A DNA stretch of 64,000 nt from Limnomonas spitsbergensis (Eukaryota > Chlorophyta > Chlorophyceae > Chlamydomonadales): assembly GCA_037349105.1 (NCBI GenBank), contig JAYJMM010000028.1, positions 1,674,001-1,738,000 of the forward strand, read 5' to 3'. The translations under genes were made by a program, and so were the position numbers. Below the pieces are notes generated by a model. That model worked only from the letters and a program-made list of their open reading frames with translations, had not been told where the DNA came from and searched no databases. Below are positions 43,806 through 57,180 of the stretch, one piece after another; within the stretch, counting starts at the first letter, position 1, and each line of letters begins with the position of its first letter.

Positions 43806-44790
43806 TGAAGGAATAGAGCGGGAGCGCTGACCGCAATAAGCTGAGGTGATGCGGTCTGGCCATGGGTTCTTAATTCACTCAGTTTATCATGCTGAACAGC
43901 TTATACCCCTGCAGCATGCTGCACACTAGCTAGGGCCAGTGGGCAGCAAGCCTTGACAGGAAGTCAATGACATTACACCTCTGGGCCTTGACAGGAAGTG
44001 AAGGAGTAGAACGGAAGCGCTGACCGCAATGAGTTGCGGTGATGCGGTCTGGCTATGGGTTCTTAATTTAGTCAGTTTCATCGGGCTGAACAGCCAATAC
44101 CCCTGCAGCATGCTGTACACAACGGTCGCTAGGACCAGCGGGCAGCAAGCCTACACAGGAAGTGAAGAAGTAGATCGGGAGCGCTGACCGCAATAAGCTG
44201 CGGTGATGCGGTCTGGCTATGGGCTCTTAATTTACTCAGGTTCATCAGGCTGAACAGCCAATACCCCTGCAGCATGCTGTACACAACGGTGGCTAGGGCC
44301 AGTGGGCAGCAAGCCTTGACAGCAAGTGAAGGAATAGAGCGGGAGCGCTGACCGCAATGAGCCGCGGTGATGCGGTCTGGCTATGGGTTCTTAATTTACT
44401 CAGGTTCATCAGGCTGAACAGCCAATACCCCTGCAGCATGCTGCACACAACGGTAGCTAGGGCCACTTGGCAGCAAGTCTAGACAGGAAGTGAAGGAATA
44501 AAGCGGGAGCGCTGACCGCAATAAACTGCGGTGATGCGGTCTGGCTATGGGTTCTGATTTATTAATTTGCTCAGGTTTAACGGGCTGGACAGCCAATACC
44601 CTTGCATCATGCTGCACACTAGCTAGGGCCAGTGGGCATTAAGTCTAGACATTAAGTGAAGGAATAGAGCGGGAGCGCTGACCGCGATAAGCGACGGTGA
44701 TGCGGTCGGGCTATGGGTTTTTAATTTACTCAGGTTCATCAGGCCGAACAGCCAATACCCTTGCATCAGTACAGCTACCGGTAGTTAGAT
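43806..44790. repeat. ~165-190-bp tandem repeat, 6 copies
   Basis: The unit is gaaggaatagagcgggagcg, ctgaccgcaataagctgcgg, tgatgcggtctggctatggg ... cagccaatacccctgcagca ... gctagggccagtgggcagca. Starts lie near 43806, 43999, 44163, 44327, 44491 and 44658. The first unit carries about 30 extra bp matching the dispersed TGACATTACACCTCTGGGCC element (43966-43987). Confidence 0.9.
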
Positions 44791-46136
44791 CTGCATCCCG
44801 GTGTAAATGTTTAAGTTAAGAAGCTTTGGCCGTAAGCCTGGCCGTAAGCCCCGCATCATGCGCAGGGCCATGTTGTTCAGACCTTGGCTCTTGTCTCAGC
44901 ATCTTCTTGTATTCCTGAGGGCAGTAGTGCTCATGCATCTTAAATTAGCATGAAAAACAAGCTATCGTTTGCCACGAATAGGTTCTGAACCGCCGATTTG
45001 AGCTAGAGGCTTTGTGCCCGGTGGCCCAAGGGCACAAGGTGCGACTTAACAGGTTTGTGTGCGTAAGCCCTTCACTGCACTCTGTCAACCCTGCTGGGCC
45101 TCCTCCACAGTCATGGTAGCATGCTGCACAGTGCCATGCACACCCGCTGATGCCTCATCTTTGTTCTTGGGCAGCCCAGTGACCCAGTCACCCTCTTTTG
45201 TCAAGGGCAAGCAAGGGCATATGACACTATTTTTTAGAGTATTTCATGCCCACACTTCTGCAAGCTGACAGTCCACACTTCACTCCCCATCTCTCACAAT
45301 TGTAAAGCACCATGCATCAGAATTTTTGAGTCCTGTGTCCCATTTACAGGACATAAAGGATTTCCTTGCGAATCCTGGTTCATCATCAACTATGCCGTCT
45401 CTTAGGCAGCAGGGCCCAGGTAAGGCCATCTATAGCGAGCTCATGTAAGGTTCTTTGTTGCATGAGCCTTGGTCATCACGCGAGAACAACATCAACCAAA
45501 CACGTAACAAATTAAATCTGCACCTTTCCCCTCCTTTTCACAGGCAGTTGAGTGTTGTTGTCCTTAACAGCCTCTGCGGGACGGGAAGACACCAGCATGG
45601 GCTGATGGTGGATGATGTTTGAAGGTGCGTCCATGTTGGCATGGAAGATGCTTCATTGGTTTTCTGGCTTCCAGCCATTTTTGGCTGAACATCTGATTGC
45701 AAGTCTATGAATATGTGAGTATTTGCTAAATTCAAAACCATCGTGATACAGGGTCCTCAACAATGCTGGCACATTCAGCTAACATTACTGGGCATTGCAG
45801 CCCAGCAAAGAAGCTGCCAGACATTTGCTCGAACAACTGGGCATGCCTCCTTGATGAAGGTGTCCGAGCAACGGGATTTAGCTTCAAGGCAAGTATCTGC
45901 TATTTTGGTCGCCTGAATTGTAAAATATGTTGCTAGTGATCTCCAGGTCGTCATCTTCTTACAAATTGCTGACATCTTGTTTCATATATTTTCTTTAGGT
46001 CAAGTAAACGATGCCGATGAAGATGAGGTATCATGGACTTGGCCATGCCGCTAGCCTCAGAACTTTCTCAATTATTTGTTACATTGGCTTAATGACTGTT
46101 GTGAACATGGCTAGTCACATGTTATTCTTGGGACAT
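44791..46136. other. Interval with one exon-like segment, otherwise unassigned
   Basis: 45352-45420 looks like a spliced exon: tttacag, then DIKDFLANPGSSSTMPSLRQ, then ccag/gtaagg. I could not find phase-compatible neighbours, so no gene is called. The minus-strand frames at 45538-45741 and 45775-45975 have no recognisable motif. Confidence 0.3.
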
Positions 46137-46192
46137 TAGGGCGCCCATGCGGCCGAGCCTTTTTGAGCAGGGCCCAGAGGTATAACGTCACT
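46137..46192 (-). repeat. Dispersed ~50-bp element, copy 3 (reverse)
   Basis: ggcgcccatgcggccgagcc...gggcccagaggtataacgtca is the reverse complement of the 31040 and 31773 copies. Confidence 0.7.
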
Positions 46193-46249
46193 GACATGTT
46201 AAACTTGATGCGTAAATAATACAACGCATGGTGATGAAACCCATGATTT

Positions 46250-46660
46250 TGTTTGATTTTGACTTGACTACCGGATCGATTCAAGGAGTGATTTTTGTAA
46301 GAGAGCTTGAACTCGGCTTGATCCAAACCGCTTGACTCCTCTTGATTCAATTCGCTTGATTCAAGCAATAGTCCGTCTGAACTCCGGTTTGATTCAGGCC
46401 GCCTGATTTGCGTAGTAACGCCTGATTCTGGCTTGATTGAATCCGCTTGAATTGCGCTTGAACAGCTCTTGATTTCGGCCTGATTCAACGTGTCTCAACA
46501 CCGCTTGATTCCGGCCTGATTGAACGCGCTTGAACACCGCCTGACTCCATCCGGCCTGATTCAAACGCTAGTTTCAGTTACTTGAATCAGACGTTAGTCC
46601 GTCTGAACTCCGGTTTGAATCAAGTGCCCGTTTCAGGCAGGATTACGACTGATTCAAGCG
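46250..46660. repeat. TTGATTCAAGC-type low-complexity repeat
   Basis: Irregular recurrences of cttgattc(c/g)ggcctgattcaa(a)cgc, with a near-palindromic core TTGAATCAAG/CTTGATTCAA, over about 400 bp. Confidence 0.6.
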
Positions 46661-46689
46661 TAATTCAAGCGGCCTCATGTTACCGGCAG

Positions 46690-46830
46690 TGGTCACCAGC
46701 GATTTTTATTTCGGCGAACCCTGCTTTCGCCGAACCCCCTGCGCCAGACCCCGAAAACCCCCTTCAACCAAACCCCGTATACCCCCTCCATACGGCGAGG
46801 CAAAAGCTTTACTGACGACGTTCGTAATCA
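46690..46830 (+). repeat. Second copy of the CCCCGAAAACCCCC dispersed repeat
   Basis: Matches about 40603-40735 at over 90% by eye, from tggtcaccagc(g/a)attttt to ctgacgacgttcgtaa. Confidence 0.75.
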
Positions 46831-46899
46831 GGGTTACACGATTTGCTGCTCACACTCAGGGTTCGGCGACGAATGGGCAAGGCATGTTTCGGCAACATA

Positions 46900-47400
46900 G
46901 CCTCACACAACCAGCTTATGCCAAGGAGTAAAAGGCTGTGCAATTCAAGCTTTTTACATTCAGAAACGGGCCCACACTTGGCAAATGTGTAACGAGCTAC
47001 GTGAACGCATATAAGCCCGCAGGGTATGAACAAACACCAGGGGGCAAGAAAACAAAGGAAGAAAAGTCCCACCCCCCAGGCGACAGTGTGGGGAGCCGAA
47101 CAGAAGCATCCTGTTCTCCAACTCATTTTGAAATCGCTGTTGGTTACAGGTTTCTCAAAGAGTATCAATATCTATCAATCTCAAAAAAAATGTAGATTTG
47201 CGTGTACGGAGAGTACGGCAGCAAAAGCACTACCAGAGGCCAGAGGCGATTTCCTCGCTCGCGTGTGCCAGCGACACAAGTGAAAGTGTCAATAACATCG
47301 ATTGAAATATTGAAGCACTAGTACATCATTAGGTCTCGCGCGGGTGTGATTAGATGCACGCCTGGCACGATATGACCTGAAAACGGGTCCAAATCGGCCC
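46900..47400. other. Unassigned interval
   Basis: Short overlapping frames only (for example 46938-47195). No motif was recognised. Confidence 0.3.
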
Positions 47401-47559
47401 ATGTTTGGCTCATCGGATCAGCATGTTTTCCAACTCGGTTTCACACTACACTGTAGCTCATAACTCATCATGCCATATACTAAAAGGATTGCCATTTTGG
47501 ATGGGGGAGATTTCTGTTTATCTTCGTCTTGGATGTCTAGAACTTCTTCAAAACAGCTG

Positions 47560-47955
47560 GGCCTGGGCTGAGACGCCAGCCATGCAGGACAGCCATGCAG
47601 GCCCAGCTCAACAGGGTTGGCTGGACAGTAAAAACAGACATGGTCATAATACCCGGACACTGGCCTGGACTAAGACACTAGCCATGCAGGACATCCATGC
47701 AGGCCCAGCTTAAAAAGATTGGCTGGACAGTAAAACAGACATGGTCACATTACCCGGACCCTGGCCTTGACTAAGACGCCAGCCATGCAGGACATCCATG
47801 CAGGCCCAGCTTAAAAAGATTGGCTGGACAGTAAAACAGACATGGTCACATTACCCGGACCCTGGCCTTGACTAAGACGCCAGCCATGCAGGACAGCCAT
47901 GCAGGCCCAGCTTAAAAGGATTGGCTGGACAGTAAAAACAGACATGGCCACAAAA
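47560..47955. repeat. ~101-bp tandem repeat, about 4 copies
   Basis: The unit contains gacgccagccatgcaggaca, tccatgcaggcccagcttaa, aaagattggctggacagtaa and acatggtcacattacccgga. The regular copies are spaced about 101 bp apart. Confidence 0.9.
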
Positions 47956-47959
47956 GCTG

Positions 47960-48955
47960 TCATTTGCAGATCAGCACCAGCCAGGCACTCGCACTCAAGC
48001 ATTACCCGACATGCACAGCCCATAAACACTAGTACACACACCGCATTCAGCCAACGCAATAACAGCGTTATCCAGCATGCTCAAAAGGCAGAAGAGCCAT
48101 CCCATGCACAGTGACTGGCTAATGCATTATGTATGCACAAGGTTCGGAGACCATGTTTATGCCACATCACTCATGCTTGTAAACAAAACGGAAATGGTCG
48201 CGGACGGCTGGGTGCGAGAAGCTGCGTTTGATGCGTTCCCGGTCTACCCCAACCTGGCTGATATACTGCTTGGCTGAATGGGGGTGGGGAGCAGCCGCCG
48301 TGCATGACTTGACCGCAGAGGTGCCACGGGAATACATATCCTCGTGCATGTGTTCAGAGACATCCATGCATGAAGCCTGCGGCTACTGTAATACAACAGT
48401 TACTCAATGACTTGATGTGATGCATGCAGAAAGGATTGATAGTCCGACTGGTAGTGGCATGAGCGACGTGCCACCAGTGAAGACTGCTCGGTCCCCACAA
48501 GACGGAAGCTCAATGCTGTCCAGAGCGCCAGGCAAGCTTAGGAAGGAATTTGACGCATTCATGTCTGCTTTTGAGGGCGTTTGAGGCGTTAGAGCCGAGG
48601 CGCGACAAGACAACAACTCCGATATGTCTCGACGCGTGGATTACTGGCAGCTGGACTCAATTTAATTTAAGCTTATATATGTTTAATACATCGTCCAAAA
48701 GGACAGGATGTTTCATTATGATTTCCTGACGTAGGAGGATTGGACATCTCGGAATCCACATATGAGTGAGATCCGACCTCGCCTGGGGGGTGGGAGGAAT
48801 AGTGGGAAATAAAGGAAGGGACAATCGAAAGGCTGGAAAAGAAAGACTACGGAAGTTCTAGCCTGTTATCACGTCGACGCCTTAACGACATTTACCACGT
48901 CTTCCAGAAAGTCCAAGGCATCCCACCCAAGCCTACAAATACAGTGCAAAGAAGT
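47960..48955. other. Unassigned interval
   Basis: No recognisable gene. It separates the 101-bp array from the 3' end of the large LINE copy. Confidence 0.3.
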
Positions 48956-48957
48956 CT

Positions 48958-51900
48958 CTAGCACCGTTCGGAGGACCTACCCCTCCCCAAGTTGATCCTG
49001 CACGCTGGGGCATTGAAAGCATGCATGCAATGCGTCCTCCACATGCTCGCCGTGTCAACTAGCCCAACATAGCTGGCAGCACCGTCTGTCATGCTGCTGA
49101 CCACTGCGCTGTCCTCTAGTTCAGCCGTGCTGACGGCGCCGAGCCGCAGCCTTAAGTTTGTGCACACGCAAGCACGCTCCCTTCGGCTGGTACGGCCCCT
49201 GGCCTGCGCCAGCACGGCGCCCCCCGCGGAAAGACTGAACCCAGGTGCGGTAGGCGGCCGCAAACCTGAGTTCAGTGGCAGGATCTCTGGGTTCCCCTCT
49301 GCCAGCTGCATCCAGCTGCGTCCGCTCATAGGCTGCATCAACTAGCGCTAGCACCTCCTTGACATGTAGCAGCTGCAGGTCAGTCGCTGTCTGTCGCAGT
49401 GTGGGGATGGCTGATCCCAGATCCTGCTCCTGCAAAGCACCTAGCAATTTTCTGGACCAATTGCGCCCCCCAGTGCCCTGTCAGACAGCGAGCTCCATGT
49501 CGGCCGCCATGGCTGCGGCCATGAGTGGGCTGTCTCGCTGAGCTGCTGGTGCGACCGCGGCGTTATAGATGCAAAGTACATGCTGCCACTAACTACGCTG
49601 TAACGGCTGTATCTGCAACTCCCTCATGACCCCCAGCTGGCAGCGGATGGAGGTAGCCCTGCAGCCTGGCGCAGATGCTGGAGGAAGCTGGATTGCATCC
49701 TGCTGTTGAGGCAATGCCGCGGCCTGAGGTGATCTGTGGCCCACACCACATCACCGTAGTTGGCCACAGGCGCTGCATAGACAGACGCCAACCGGATGCG
49801 TGTAGTCAGATGATGAGGCGCACCTTGGCGCCATGCGGCGGAGACGCTGCAACGCGGCAGCCAAAGGCACCTCTCTACCTTGCATGGACTTCCTCATGCC
49901 GCTGCTCTCGTGCTGGATGATGCCCAAGAACTTGAATTCCTGGACATGCTTCAACGCTATCCTATCTGGGCCGCACACGCAAGGATGGGCTGATTGCCGG
50001 CGCTGCGCTGCTAAGCGGCTGCCAAACTCCAATATCTCTGTCGTGCTGATGTTGACCTGGAGCTGTTTGACCGCCACATATTTATTCATGCAGGGCATCT
50101 AGCATGCACTGCAGCCCTGCCGGGCTGCTGGCTAGCAGGGAGAGATCATCAGCATATAAGAGGCACCTGAGTCTTCGCCCGCCCCCAGTACAATGCCCTC
50201 TGCTGGGCACTGGGCTGCGATCTTGCACGGCAGATCGCTGACATAGAGACTGAAGAGGAGGGGGCTGAGTGGGCAGCCCTGCTTGATACCTCGGGTGCAA
50301 GGCACAGGGCCAGTGCTTTTATGGCCGTCTGTGAGCGTGATGACTGCATTCTTTTTCGAGCGCTTGCACAGCGCGTAACAGGGATGAAGGCATGTGAAGC
50401 CGACATGTGCTGCCATAACTGCTCCTGTGGCACACAGTCATAGGCCTTGGTGAAATCCACAAAGGTCACATGCAGTTTGCCACGGCCTGCAGCTGCCCGT
50501 TGCGCATGGACTGCATGCCTCAGGAGAAAAGCAGCATGGACAGTGCTACAGCGCTGCTGAAAGCCGAACTGTTCAGGAGTATATGCCCGTGCATGCGTGC
50601 CCTGTGATCAGCGACGGCGGTTAGCATGCTAGCATACAGCCGGTGCAGCACGCTCGTGATAGCAATGGGCCGGTAGTTACTGGGGTCAAGGGGGTCGCCC
50701 TTCTTGTAGAAGGGCTGAATTTCGACAGGCTGCCAGGCAATAGGCATTTCCCCCCATACCGCCATCGAAGTCATCCACTCTTGCAGTTTCCTCCTGATGA
50801 CATGCCGATGCTTCCCATCGGACGTGTCGTCTACTAAGGCCAGCTTGATGAAAGGATCTACCATGCCATCCAGGCCCGCCGTGGTATGCATTCAAATGCG
50901 GGAAAAAGCCCGGTCAAAGCAAGAGGCTAGCTGATTGGCGGACACGCCCATGTCGTTATGCTGCGTGCTGACAGAGGGGGCGAGATGGCGGTACACTGAT
51001 GGCGGTAAACTGATGCCGCAGGTGAGCCACTCACCTCTGCGAGGAGACAGCAGTAGTAGGGCACGCATGCTGCTTGTCTCGCAGCTTCTCCCGATAGACG
51101 TTGTGGTCATGACGTTGCAGCCTATTCGCTTTAGCAGCGGCCATATGGCACGTGAAATACCCGCTGCGGCGGCGTGCTGTGGACTTACACCGCTGCCTGG
51201 CTGTCTTGCACCCAGGTCCCGGGGCACTGCTCCGCGACAATGATCGCAGCTCAGCATACCCTTTCTGTACCTCCTAATCCCACCACGGGGGGCGCTGATG
51301 CTGTTCGCGCTGGGCATGTGGCCTGGCTACGCGCGTCATGTCTGCAGCTTCAGCCGCATTCCAAACTGCGGCCGTGAGCGCCGTTGCAGCTTCCTCATTG
51401 TCACCCGCCGTGATGGCCGCTCCGAAGCGCAGTAGGCCCTACTAATCTCTGGCCAACACTGCGCTGTAAATTGCTGCTTTGTCCGCCTTCCAGGTCAGGA
51501 TGGTCTTGATGCTTTCTGCTGGCTGGCAAGCCGTCCGCTGACGGCGGTTCCCCACATCAATGCCGCAATCTCCTAGTGGTTTCAGGGTGACCGCGACCGG
51601 TGTTCCAAGATATCTGATCTGGTAGGCAGCACCGCGCTGTCCTACACCTGCCCCCAAAGGCTGTGATGCACAGCTATGTGCTCTACACGGACCGCCCGAT
51701 AGCCGCTAGGAAGGTCACGTCCCCCTTATCTCCCGTGCCGCCCGTGAGCAGCAACAGCCACTGCCGCGTTGAGCAACATCTGGGCCTGCGGCTTCGACAG
51801 TTTGGGCGGCACACCACGGAGCGCCCAGTGTTGGTGCAGCTCAGGTGCATGGTGAATTGCCCATGCGTGGTCCGCACCGCCATCCGTGAGCTCGCTGCCA

Positions 51901-52400
51901 AGCCACACGTCCACATTGAAATCCCCCGCCCAAATGTAAGGGCCTCGCTTGCTGAGCTGCTCCGTTTCGTGCTGCAACTCCTCTAGACGCTGCTCATACT
52001 CAACGGCATCATGATTCTCTACCCTATTGAGGGCAAGTGAATACAAGCCAGGAAAATAGGCTGAGGGCTGCTAAAAAGTTTTTCGCTGCATTCTAGCCAG
52101 GCCAGTCCTTCGTGTCTTGAGTTGCTGTACAGGCTGCGTAGTCCCAAAATGTTGCTGGCCACAACAAAGGCCACACCTTGTCCCTTGCCTTCTCGATGTT
52201 GGGCCCAGAACAGATTGTGGTTGGGTGCCAGCAGCTGCTGCATTGCCGCCTCGTCTATTCCGGGGACGACCTGCAAGGCCACTATCTCATGATTCCGTAT
52301 GACGCTGAGTAGGGCATCCACCTTGTGGGGGGGACACCCTGGACTGCGGCTCTTATGTCAGAGCCGCGCAACCCGTTGCAGTTGAGGGTGGCTAACCTCA
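48958..52400 (-). pseudogene. LINE ORF2: APE endonuclease + reverse transcriptase (decayed)
   Basis: The minus strand starts with LRLATLNCNGLRGSD near 52400, the typical N-terminus of LINE endonucleases, then IRNHEIVALQVVPGID, and later YIWAGDFNVDVWLGSELTDG (the GDFN active-site motif). RT blocks follow: KKGDPLDPSNYRPIAITSVL (50.7 kb), MTFVDFTKAYDCVPQEQL (50.45 kb), TRGIKQGCPLSPLLFSLYVS (50.3 kb), LLYADDLSLLAS (50.15 kb; catalytic ADD) and EFKFLGIIQHESS (49.95 kb). The blocks sit in several different frames, so many indels have occurred. The domain order is that of L1-clade elements. The LQVV segment lacks the usual catalytic Glu of 'LQET'. Confidence 0.85.
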
Positions 52401-55400
52401 AACCGCCGCAGGGTGCATCGGCTGTCCGACCTTAGCGTTCCTGGCGGCCGAGGAGGCGGCCATGGGGCTGGATGTGCCCGCCTGTCTCTTCGCCGGCTTT
52501 GCTCAACCCGAGCTGCCTGTCCCTGGCCCACCTGCTGCGGGGACGTGGCTGGGGGCGGGGGCAGGGACGGAGACGGAGGCAAAGGCGGGGTGTTGGACGG
52601 CGTCTGAAGGCTGGCAGGAGCGCGCTGCCAGCTAAATCGGCTGTTGCGCCCATGTCTGGGATGCCGCATGGGTTCTTCCGGCTGACTTCTATGGCGGCTG
52701 CTAATGACATCCAATTGAGCCACGTGGGCCTCCAGCTTGGTCATGTGTGCAGCCTTGCCCAGCAATCGTTCCAACTGCTGCTGCTGCTGTTGTTGTTGCT
52801 GCTGCGGCAGCGGCAACGGCAAACGCTGCAGCAGCTGCATTCGCTTATGCGGCTTCTGCGGCGGCGGCGCATGCTGCTGCTTCTGCTGCTTCAGCAGTGC
52901 ATGTTGCTGCTGCTGTGGATGTGGCTGCACATGCTGCTGCTTCTGGCTAGTTACCTCAGCTCACGTAGCCCGGACCGGCTGGGGCCTTCTTGAGATGATC
53001 CTCCTTGGCCGGACCAGCTTCCTCCTTGACAGGTACACAGATCTGGCTGGGGCCCTCTAGAGCTAACGGTGCTCCGACCGCAGCCTCCTTCCCCACCGAT
53101 GGAGTGCCCTGGTCCTGGCCAGCCAAGACTTAAGCAAACTTGGCTGCTCTGCTGTTGGCTCAGAAACCTCGGCCCGGCTGGGCCCTGTTGGGGCTGCTGG
53201 CGGTCTGCCCACGGCCTCCATCCTGGCAGGCCCAGTACTCCCGTCTGGGACCTGCTCAGCCAGCCCCTTTGTCAGGTTGCCGGCCTCAACGTCCGCTGAG
53301 GATCGGGTCGCCGCCCCTGTCCGCGGCTCAGATCCGCCGATCCGGCTGGGGCCTGCTAGGGCTGCCATTGCATGGAACAAGATTCCCTACTGCCTGGGCC
53401 CAGCGAGGCCAACCCCCACATTGGGTTGCCTGTCTGGGTATCTTCTAGGACCTGGGCTGCCGCTCCTGCCTGCAGCTCAGATCCGCCGGTCTGGCCGGAT
53501 GCAACGGGGGCCGCTGGTATGCCGACCGCAGCCTCCAGGGCCACCGGACCGGCCCTCACTCTGCCGCCCTGCTGCCACGCCTGCGTGTATGTCCTGCTCA
53601 TGTCCAGGTCCCTTGTCACCCCCTCTGACAAAAAGGACCCACGCAGGGACAACTCCCCAAGCACGACGCAGGCCACCAAAAGGGCCTCGCACTCATCGTC
53701 ACTGTGGGTACGGGGGAACCTGCATAGGCAGCAAGTGACTGTCTGCGGCTGGCCCCGTTGGACGCGGCGGGTGACCTGGCGGTCTGTCTGGTGCGCGCTC
53801 TGCTCTGTCCCTGACCTCATCATTCCATGCACACGCAAGCACATCCACCTCATGGTGACTGGCGCCATCAACCCTGCAGCAGTAACCGCTGTTGCCTGCA
53901 ACCCGGACATAGGGGATGCTAGCCTGAGGGGTAGGACAAGCTTGTTCTGCCACTCCCTTTCAGCCATCCCTGGTTTTGGGTGCATGGTCAGCCTGCCTGC
54001 AGCTTCTAGCACCCTCTCAAACTTGAGAAATTCAGGGTTTCCCACCAGGTGCTCAAATGCATCAGAGAGGTGCGCAACTGTGCATCACTCAGACCATAGC
54101 AGGCCCAATGATGGCATTAGGGCTTCCCAACCAGCTCCGCCCCGGAATTGTCAGTATACCTGATCTTGGTGCGGAACATCTGTGCCCCCATGGCCATAAG
54201 CTGGTACGCTACGTTTGTTGTCACTACGTGACACGAGCAAGCAGTGTCCATCAAGGCCTTCACGGCCACAAACAATACCTCATGGACTAACAAGCCCATG
54301 TACTATCTGGCTGCCACTCATTATTATCGAAATATTGGAGGGGCGGCCCAGACACCATCACCTTGTTCACTTCCCCGCTACCCTGGCCTCACATTGGGTG
54401 ACAGCATCAACCTCAACTGGCGACATGGTATGTGTGAGGGGCGTCATTTGGTCGCTCGGGTGCTAAGCCTGCAGATGGACAGCGGTAATATGTTCAAGCA
54501 ACTTTCTCAGGGAATGCCTCTTGGCTCCTTGCATGGTGACGGGTGCAACACGTGTGGAATGGGGGGCTTTGGCTGGGCCATTGCTCTCTAATACGGCAAC
54601 CGCCGCCCTCCCGCAGTGGTCCCTCCCCAGGAGGTTGTTGACTAGCCTCACTTCTAGGTACCCTATTACCCTCGGACTGCTGGCGATCCGCCCCGTCCCA
54701 GGATCTCCGTCCTCTTTCGGATGGCTGGCGGTCGGCCTCACCCTTGGATCTCCTATCAGTCTCAGATGGCTGGCGCTCCGTCCCATCCCGAGACATCCCA
54801 CCGCCCTCTGACGGCTGGCAAGATCCAAAAGGACGGGCCTCTCTACTGGAACCTGGCTGGTGGTTTTCCGGGTCACGGCTGGGTCGGCTGGGTTGCGTGC
54901 CCCCTTTATACACCCCGTGTCCTGAATTAGTCTGCCATTCACCACGATCACCCTGCGTCTCGGAGAGATCCTCTCCCCTAGCTGCCCTGGGTTGATCACC
55001 CACCAGCAGATCTCGGCCTCCCCTCCCTGGGTCGCCGCCCCTCCTATCTGCCTGCGTTCGAAGGTTAACCGCCCAGCCCCGCAGAAACACCTTCATTTTA
55101 GCATCCTGATCCTGTTATTCGTGCTCTGGTTCGGCCCCACACCTCTTGCCTTGCTTGCCCTGCCCAGGCCTGGCCTGTGCTCACCCAACATGCATAGAAC
55201 CCGGCTGGTCAATTGCATCTGCTTGCTAGCTACCGGGCTATCCGGCCTGGGTGGAACGGCCATCCCTCTGGACTGTTGTTGGCCTATGAGGCTTGGCTCA
55301 CAGCAACCCTGATAATATCAAACTTGGACCAGCTGATGTGAGATGGTTTACCTGAATGTGGGAACCCTCCCACTCTGGATCCTGATGGTCACCCCCCTAT

Positions 55401-57180
55401 GGCCTGTTCCTTACAGATCCTGCTACCTCAGGGAACTACTCTTCTGAGAAGGTCCTAACCGCCCGAGCCGCCTTTTGCCCGACCACTCCCTTGGACGCCT
55501 TTCAGGCCGTCCAATAGCGCGGATCTGTCATCCGAGGTGTGTGGGATCCTCAAATAGGCCTTTGTGGCCCACTCTTTGAGGTGATGGCGTCGGAACTCAT
55601 CCAAGGCAACCACCTTGTCCCCCATGCGAGAGAAGCATTTGGCACACACATCCTTCCACAACACAGTGGCCCACTACATTAACCTGGCCCACCCTATCGG
55701 TTGGGCCACAACTTGTCATGCTCTTCTAAGTCCACTGGGGCATGCAGCCTGCTCATCAGGCAGGTGTACCCAAGCCGGGTTGTTGAAAAACTCAAACTTG
55801 CTCCCTTCCTGGTTATGTTTTCCCCCTCTGCCTTGCCTGGACCCTTCCTCCCTTGACCCTTGGACTGTCCTGCTGGCACTGGGTGGGAACTGAGACAGCA
55901 GCGTTTCATAAACGTGGAAGCTGGTGCTACTCTAGGGGGCAGGCGACGAGGCAGTGCATGCTTTCTCTGGTGAGGCCCATGTCTGGGTAACCCGAAATCC
56001 TCCCTGTCACCCTCCTGTTCCACAGCCTCCGCCCTGCCCCTCCGTGGGTCTGGCTCTTCCTCCTCCGTCTCATCGTCTGCCCACGGGACCCGCACTGGCA
56101 CAGCTGACACTGCGCCCCTCACCTGCGGCACCTTCCGCGCTGCGAATACTATCTGCCAAGGTTGCACATCCTCCTATCCAGTTGCCTCAATTTCCTACTT
56201 AACTGGCACAGTCCCCTGCCTAACTGACACAGCTTCCCTTTTGATCGGTACCGCCTCTATTGTGGTAGCGCTCACCGCCCCCACTGCAACCGGCGGTGTC
56301 GCATCCTTCATGGCTGCCGACGACCCTACGCCAGGCGTGTCATTCTCTCAGCCTCCAGACTCAGCATCAATGCCTGCTCCAAGCCCAGGGGGTGAACATA
56401 CCGGGCTGCATACTCCACCCTGCCGTAGTGCCGTCTGAATCCATTCCATTGGACGCGGGTGTGGCCGTATCAGGCTCTAACAAAAGCTGCCGGGTACCAC
56501 CCATCAACTGTTTCCACTTATCAAAACCTAGCTTGGCTCCTAGAGAATCTTCCAACCATGCGGGTACCGCCCCCCCTTGGCCTATCCCCCGCCTGGTAAC
56601 TGCTACACAGACCATCCATCCACTTGGCCCGCAGCCTCTTTCGGGAACATTCCGTCTACCCGTGCCATGTTGCTCAGCCAGGTTGCTGTGTCCTCGCCCG
56701 ACGGCGGGCCCGGAACACCATGTTCTACACCTCCATCCATCACTCCATTCAGGTTGCCCTCGGATGCCACCCTGGCAGGCAATCCCCGTACTCTCCTGCT
56801 CTGCCTAACTGCGCAAGGGTTATCGTGGTGGTCCGGACCCTAGACCGGGTATGATAGGGAAAGTATGGCTGAAACTGCTTCCCACCTCCCTGCTCGAACC
56901 GCAATTTCCGTTATTCAACTGGCGTAATCTCCTGTGGTCGCAACACAGCAATAACGCAGCCAGTGACACCGTTTCTGCTCCTTTGCCTACTGCAGCCTAG
57001 TTCGGGCCTGCTAGCTAGGTATGGACTGCATGGGAAAAAACAAAGTCCAAACTCTACTGGACATGACGTCTCACCCCTGCTCCGCCGAGCACTGGGCACC
57101 AAAGCACTTAATCTAAGCCCTCAAGCACAGTACCCTTGCTCCGCCTAGCACAGGGCATTTAAGACGGCTGTGACTGTCAT
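52400..57180 (-). pseudogene. ORF1 of the same LINE family, decayed
   Basis: The ATG at 57180 (ATGACA...) matches the ATGACA start of the intact ORF1 at 3448 but soon meets a stop. Downstream the same blocks occur in order but in several frames: a WKDVCAKCF segment (55.64 kb; intact copy WKSVCDAEQ), a region near 55.2-55.3 kb matching the 2.3-2.5 kb section, a repeat-like Arg/Ser/Gly/Asp-rich stretch with RQPSExxRRS units (54.6-55.0 kb), and the knuckle CCLCRFPRTHSDDEC at 53.67-53.72 kb (CX2CX5HX4C). A long Gln run lies at 52.75-52.95 kb. One frame at 54117-54299 carries ALMDTACSCHVVTT, resembling a retropepsin active site; its significance is unclear. Confidence 0.65.
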
